Assembly (NCBI GenBank): GCA_019420425.1
Contig: JAHZHG010000034.1
Coordinates: forward strand, 1-10,899
DNA from: Clostridiales bacterium
GTDB taxonomy: Bacteria; Bacillota; Clostridia; Lachnospirales; Lachnospiraceae
Direction of reading: 5' to 3'
Length of the DNA: 10,899 nt
The first letter of the stretch is position 1; each line of letters begins with the position of its first letter. Shown in pieces: positions 7,741-10,899 of the stretch. A program made the position numbers and the translations under genes. The notes beneath the pieces were generated by a model. It ran no database searches and had not been told where the DNA came from. It saw only the letters and a program-made list of their open reading frames with translations.

Positions 7741-7848
7741 ATGGCAACAGTTGAATCCGCCGCTGTTTCACGAGACGTTTTCGCGCAGAATGCGCGGAGG
7801 TCCTGGGGGCAGCGCCTGCGAAGCGGCAGCGGCGGCACATCGAGATAA
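7741..7848 (+). CDS. Possible 35-residue small ORF filling the fmt-zinc peptidase gap
   Basis: An ATG three bases after the fmt stop opens a 35-codon frame whose TAA (7846-7848) overlaps the ribosome binding site of the next gene. AGGCAGGAA within the end of fmt could serve as a weak ribosome binding site about 9-10 nt upstream. The product would be basic, with six arginines in the second half, and has no signal peptide, membrane segment or motif I recognise. The tight fit at both ends suggests a translated spacer coupling fmt to the zinc peptidase. However, the same bases form an inverted-repeat structure, which may equally be the selected feature, and chance is quite possible for such a short frame. 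Confidence 0.25.
   Translation: MATVESAAVSRDVFAQNARRSWGQRLRSGSGGTSR
7757..7835 (+). repeat. Inverted repeat enclosing GAA-loop hairpins, possible structured RNA element
   Basis: CCGCCGCTG (7757-7765) and CAGCGGCGG (7827-7835) are perfect 9-bp complements. Between them is a second perfect 6-bp stem, CGCGCA-GAA-TGCGCG (7782-7796). A third weaker stem closes on CTGC-GAA-GCGG (7816-7826); its core GCGAAGC is known as an unusually stable mini-hairpin. An RNA copy could fold as a closed domain with two arms, ending 12 nt before the AGGAGG of the zinc peptidase gene. There is no T-run, so it is not a standard terminator. GC-rich composition makes some pairing likely by chance. Confidence 0.4.
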
Positions 7849-7865
7849 GGAGGTGCAGCAGCTTT

Positions 7866-8597
7866 ATGCTGATGGTTAACAGTTTTTACCGGTACGGTGG
7901 GTTTGGATACGGGCTGTTTTATGACCCGACGATGATCCTGGCGCTGATCGGGCTTGTCCTTTCCCTGATCGCCCAGGCCGGAGTCAAAAGTACATTTGCA
8001 AAGTATTCCTCAGTGCGCACAAGGTCGGGTCTGACCGGAGCGCAGGCGGCCCAGCGCGTACTGCACAGCGCGGGGATTTATGATGTTACGATAGAGCGGG
8101 TATCCGGAAACCTGACCGATCATTACGATCCCCGGACAAAAACTCTGCGTCTGTCCGACAGCACCTACGGTTCCAATTCCGTCGCGGCGGTCTGTGTTGC
8201 CGCCCATGAGTGCGGCCATGCGGTGCAGGATCAGGTGCACTACGGCCCCCTGGTGCTGCGCAGTACCCTGGTGCCTGCGGCAAGCCTGGGCAGCAGCCTT
8301 TCCTGGGGGATATTTGTGGCCGGACTGATCTTTTCGATGAGCTTTCTGGTAAACCTGGGCATCGGCCTGTTCTGCCTGGCCGTGCTGTTCCAGCTGGTGA
8401 CGCTGCCGGTGGAATTTAACGCCTCCAGCAGGGCGCTGAAGGTGCTGGAGAGTACCGGCCTGCTGAGCGAGGAAGAGCTGCGGGGCGGAAGCAAAGTGCT
8501 CCGCGCGGCGGCCATGACGTATGTGGCCAGTCTGGCGGCATCCATTTTGCAGCTGCTTCGTCTGATCATAATTGCAGGAGGACGCAGGCGTGACTAA
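7866..8597 (+). CDS. Membrane neutral zinc metallopeptidase, YugP family (Zn_peptidase_2)
   Basis: This 243-residue integral membrane protein has the catalytic motif AAHECGHAVQ (HECGH at 114-118; two zinc histidines and the catalytic glutamate). E183 in PVEFNASSRAL is the likely third zinc ligand, as in HtpX-like proteases. Hydrophobic segments are seen at about 21-39, two between about 134 and 181, and one at about 215-237. The N-terminus YGGFGYGLFYDPT, with a tyrosine/glycine-rich start before the first membrane helix, is typical of the YugP family. ATG 7866 lies 12 nt after AGGAGG (7848-7853); a second in-frame ATG at 7872 is farther from it. The last 8 bases overlap rsmB. Substrate unknown; the family is often found beside fmt and rsmB in Firmicutes without an explained link to translation. 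Confidence 0.93.
   Translation: MLMVNSFYRYGGFGYGLFYDPTMILALIGLVLSLIAQAGVKSTFAKYSSVRTRSGLTGAQAAQRVLHSAGIYDVTIERVSGNLTDHYDPRTKTLRLSDSTYGSNSVAAVCVAAHECGHAVQDQVHYGPLVLRSTLVPAASLGSSLSWGIFVAGLIFSMSFLVNLGIGLFCLAVLFQLVTLPVEFNASSRALKVLESTGLLSEEELRGGSKVLRAAAMTYVASLAASILQLLRLIIIAGGRRRD
8576..8581 (+). promoter_or_regulatory. rsmB ribosome binding site that decides its start
   Basis: AGGAGG at 8576-8581 lies inside the 3' end of the zinc peptidase gene and 8 nt before GTG 8590. The in-frame TTG at 8572 lies upstream of this site and cannot be initiated by it, so the shorter GTG start is preferred. The arrangement gives an 8-bp gene overlap typical of translational coupling. Confidence 0.8.
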
Positions 8598-9948
8598 ACC
8601 GGTAAACTTAAGAGAACTGGTGTTGAATATGATGATGGAGATCACGGAGGAGGAGGCCTACAGCCACGTTGTTCTCCGGGAGGTACTGGAAAAGTACCAG
8701 TATCTGGATAAGCGCGACCGGGCGTTCATTACCCGGCTGGTGGAGGGAACGCTGGAGCATATGATCCAGCTGGATTATATCATTGAACAGTTTTCCAAGG
8801 TAAGAATACAGCAGATGAAGCCGCTGATCCGCAACCTCCTGCGGATTTCGGTCTACCAGCTGAAATACATGGACAGCATCCCCGATTCCGCCGTGTGCAA
8901 CGAGGCGGTAAAGCTGGCCCAGCGCAGGGGCTTTTACAGCCTGAAGGGCTTTGTTAACGGCGTGCTGCGCAACGTGGCCAGAGGGATCAGCGATGTGGCC
9001 TATCCGGACAGCCGGACAGAGCCGATCCGCTATCTGGCTGTCCAGTATTCCGTGCCAGACTGGATGGTGGCCAAATGGGTCGGTCAGTTCGGCTATGAGA
9101 CTACGGAAAAAATCTGCGCGGATTTTCAGACGGAAAAGGGAACCAGTGTGCGCTGCAATCTGGACAAGGCATCCAAGGAGGAGATCATGGACAGCCTGCG
9201 GGGACAGGGCATTCATGTGGAGGAGCATCCTTACCTGCCCTATGCCCTGGAGATTTCCGGGTATAATTATCTGAAGGCAGTGGAGGCTTTCCGCAACGGC
9301 TGGATCCAGGTGCAGGATATCAGCTCCATGCTGGTTGCCGAGGCGGCGGCCCCAAACTGGGGGGACTACTGCATCGATGTCTGCGCCGCGCCGGGCGGCA
9401 AGGCGCTGCACATCGCGGACAAGCTGCGGGACAGCGGCTTTGTGGAGGCGAGGGACGTCTCCGAATATAAAGTAAACTGGATGCAGGAAAATATTGACCG
9501 GATCGGAGCCATCAACATGAAGGCGGTTGTTCAGGATGCGACAATCTACGATGCGGACAGCCTGGAAAAGGCGGATATCCTGATCGCAGACCTGCCCTGC
9601 TCAGGCTTTGGCGTAATCGGCAAAAAGCAGGATATCAAGTACAAAATGACCCAGGCCAAGCAGGACGAGATCGTCAAGCTCCAGCGAAAAATTCTTCACG
9701 TGGTGCAGAACTACGTAAAGCCGGGCGGTACGATGATTTACAGTACCTGCACCATCGGTGCGGATGAGAACCAGTACAACGTCAAGTGGTTCCTGGAGCG
9801 CTACCCTTTTCAGCTGGAAAGCCTGAATCCCTATATCTGCGACGAACTGAAGAGCAAGACGACAAAGGCGGGATATATCCAGCTTCTGCCCGGAGTACAT
9901 AAGTCCGACGGTTTTTTTATCGCGAGATTTCGCAAAAAGGAACGATAG
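8590..9948 (+). CDS. rsmB: 16S rRNA (cytosine-967-C5)-methyltransferase RsmB
   Basis: This 452-residue enzyme makes m5C967 in 16S rRNA using S-adenosylmethionine. Residues about 5-135 form a NusB-like RNA-binding domain (NLRELVLNMM, LDKRDRAFITRLVEGT, KGFVNGVLRN). The C-terminal Rossmann methyltransferase has the SAM motif DVCAAPGGK (263-271), motif IV DLPCSGFGVIGKKQDIKY with C337, and motif VI STCTI with C387; the two cysteines are the catalytic pair of the RNA m5C methyltransferases. Motif IV reads DLPC rather than the commoner DAPC, a mild change. Start GTG 8590 was chosen from the ribosome binding site 8 nt upstream. It overlaps the zinc peptidase gene by 8 bp and ends one base before the rlmN start. 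In Escherichia coli the same enzyme also follows def-fmt. Confidence 0.96.
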   Translation: MTKPVNLRELVLNMMMEITEEEAYSHVVLREVLEKYQYLDKRDRAFITRLVEGTLEHMIQLDYIIEQFSKVRIQQMKPLIRNLLRISVYQLKYMDSIPDSAVCNEAVKLAQRRGFYSLKGFVNGVLRNVARGISDVAYPDSRTEPIRYLAVQYSVPDWMVAKWVGQFGYETTEKICADFQTEKGTSVRCNLDKASKEEIMDSLRGQGIHVEEHPYLPYALEISGYNYLKAVEAFRNGWIQVQDISSMLVAEAAAPNWGDYCIDVCAAPGGKALHIADKLRDSGFVEARDVSEYKVNWMQENIDRIGAINMKAVVQDATIYDADSLEKADILIADLPCSGFGVIGKKQDIKYKMTQAKQDEIVKLQRKILHVVQNYVKPGGTMIYSTCTIGADENQYNVKWFLERYPFQLESLNPYICDELKSKTTKAGYIQLLPGVHKSDGFFIARFRKKER

Positions 9949-9949
9949 T

Positions 9950-10899
9950 ATGAAAACAGACATCAAATCCATGACGCTGCCCGAGCTGACCAAAGAGCTG
10001 GTCGGCATGGGCGAAAAGCCGTTTCGGGCAAAACAGCTTTATCAGTGGATGCATCAAAAGCTGGCGGACAGTCCCGCAAAGATGACGAACCTGCCGAAAA
10101 GCCTGCTGGCAAAGCTGGAGGAAAACTGCCGGATGCCGGTGCTGACCCCGGTGGAGGTGCTGACCTCTGCCATAGACGGCACACAGAAATATCTGTTTGC
10201 CCTGGAGGACGGCAACGTGATCGAGAGCGTACTGATGAGGTATAAATTCGGCAACTCGGTCTGTATTTCCTCTCAGGTCGGCTGCCGCATGGGCTGCCGG
10301 TTCTGCGCCTCCACCTTAGGCGGGCTGACGAGAGGACTGTACCCCTCGGAGATGCTGGAGCAGATTTACCGGATTTCGGCGATTACCGGCGAACGGGTTT
10401 CCCATGTGGTGATGATGGGCTCGGGAGAGCCGCTGGATAATTTTGACCATGTGGTGCGGTTTCTGGAGCTGATCAGCGATGAAAACGGCCTGCATTTAAG
10501 CCAGCGGAATATCACCGTATCCACCTGCGGCCTGGTGCCGCGGATGCGTGAACTGGCGGATAAGCGGCTCCAGATTACGCTGGCCCTTTCCCTCCACGCC
10601 TCTTCCCAGGAGAAGCGTAAGGAACTGATGCCGATTGCAAACAAATATGAATTGAAGGACGTGCTGGACGCCTGCCGCTATTATTTTCAGCAGACGGGCA
10701 GGAGGATTTCCTTTGAGTACAGCCTGGTGGGCGGGGTAAACGATACCGACCAGGATGCGTATGAGCTGGCAGCCCTCCTTTCGGGGATGAACTGCCATGT
10801 GAACCTGATTCCGGTAAATCCGATTAAGGAGAGAAGCTACGTCCAGTCAGACAGAAAGGTCGTACTGGCGTTTCAGCACAAGCCGGAAAAAAACGGGAT
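9950..10899 (+). CDS. rlmN: Dual-specificity RNA methyltransferase RlmN, N-terminal 316 residues (cut by right edge)
   Basis: The frame is open from ATG 9950 to the window end: 316 codons plus 2 nt. It is a radical-SAM enzyme that methylates C2 of A2503 in 23S rRNA and A37 in some tRNAs. The iron-sulfur cluster motif CRMGCRFC gives C112, C116 and C119. C105, in SVCISSQ, matches the methyl-carrying cysteine of the family by its spacing (7, 4 and 3). GSGEPLDNFD is the GEP motif, STCGLVPRM and LALSLHAS are later core strands, and LIPVNPIKE is near the end. The second catalytic cysteine, near the C-terminus, lies beyond the window, so full activity cannot be confirmed. The start is one base after the rsmB stop (TAGTATG), with AAAAAGGAA as ribosome binding site within rsmB; coupling is likely. 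Confidence 0.96.
   Translation, partial: MKTDIKSMTLPELTKELVGMGEKPFRAKQLYQWMHQKLADSPAKMTNLPKSLLAKLEENCRMPVLTPVEVLTSAIDGTQKYLFALEDGNVIESVLMRYKFGNSVCISSQVGCRMGCRFCASTLGGLTRGLYPSEMLEQIYRISAITGERVSHVVMMGSGEPLDNFDHVVRFLELISDENGLHLSQRNITVSTCGLVPRMRELADKRLQITLALSLHASSQEKRKELMPIANKYELKDVLDACRYYFQQTGRRISFEYSLVGGVNDTDQDAYELAALLSGMNCHVNLIPVNPIKERSYVQSDRKVVLAFQHKPEKNG

Noticed and set aside
7757..7835. Rho-independent terminator after fmt
   Set aside because: Stable stems are present but no T-tract follows any of them, and the downstream genes lack a clear promoter of their own.
8608..9411. 267-codon minus-strand frame inside rsmB
   Set aside because: Antisense to the NusB and SAM-binding domains of RsmB; no independent coding evidence.
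9950..10899. Cfr-type antibiotic-resistance methyltransferase instead of RlmN
   Set aside because: The gene is placed in the housekeeping rsmB operon and shows the normal RlmN N-terminal domain and motifs; nothing suggests a transferred cfr gene. The missing C-terminus leaves a small doubt.

Overview
This window looks like chromosomal DNA from a fairly GC-rich low-GC-lineage Firmicute, most likely a Clostridia/Lachnospiraceae-type gut bacterium. That is an inference from three things: strong AGGAGG-type ribosome binding sites, the conserved priA-def-fmt-zinc peptidase-rsmB-rlmN gene order, and the style of the proteins. No sequence search was possible. I see no RNA genes, insertion sequences, CRISPR arrays or phage genes.

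Left part (1-2436): a divergent pair. On the minus strand, the N-terminal 476 codons of a glycogen/maltodextrin phosphorylase (glgP) run off the left edge. On the plus strand is an AraC-family regulator with an N-terminal cupin domain. They are separated by a 136-bp AT-rich gap holding a short palindrome, the arrangement expected if the regulator controls the phosphorylase.

Middle and right part (2463-10899): a long co-directional housekeeping run. It starts with a good extended -10 promoter and continues murE, priA, def, fmt, a membrane zinc peptidase (YugP family), rsmB and rlmN (cut by the right edge). Spacings are 2, 17, 39, 128, -8 and 1 nt, so most genes are probably co-transcribed and several translationally coupled. 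The run joins cell-wall precursor synthesis (MurE), replication restart (PriA), initiator-Met formylation and deformylation (Fmt, Def), and rRNA methylation (RsmB, RlmN).

The only sizeable gap in the operon, between fmt and the zinc peptidase, is unusual. It holds a 35-codon ORF filling the gap almost exactly, and superimposed on it a perfect 9-bp inverted repeat enclosing one or two GAA-loop hairpins. Other points of interest are MurE motifs that differ from the textbook signature, and several start codons where the longest ORF is not the best-supported start. Apart from these, the window is an ordinary housekeeping region, and I did not find a convincing new defence, mobile or biosynthetic system.
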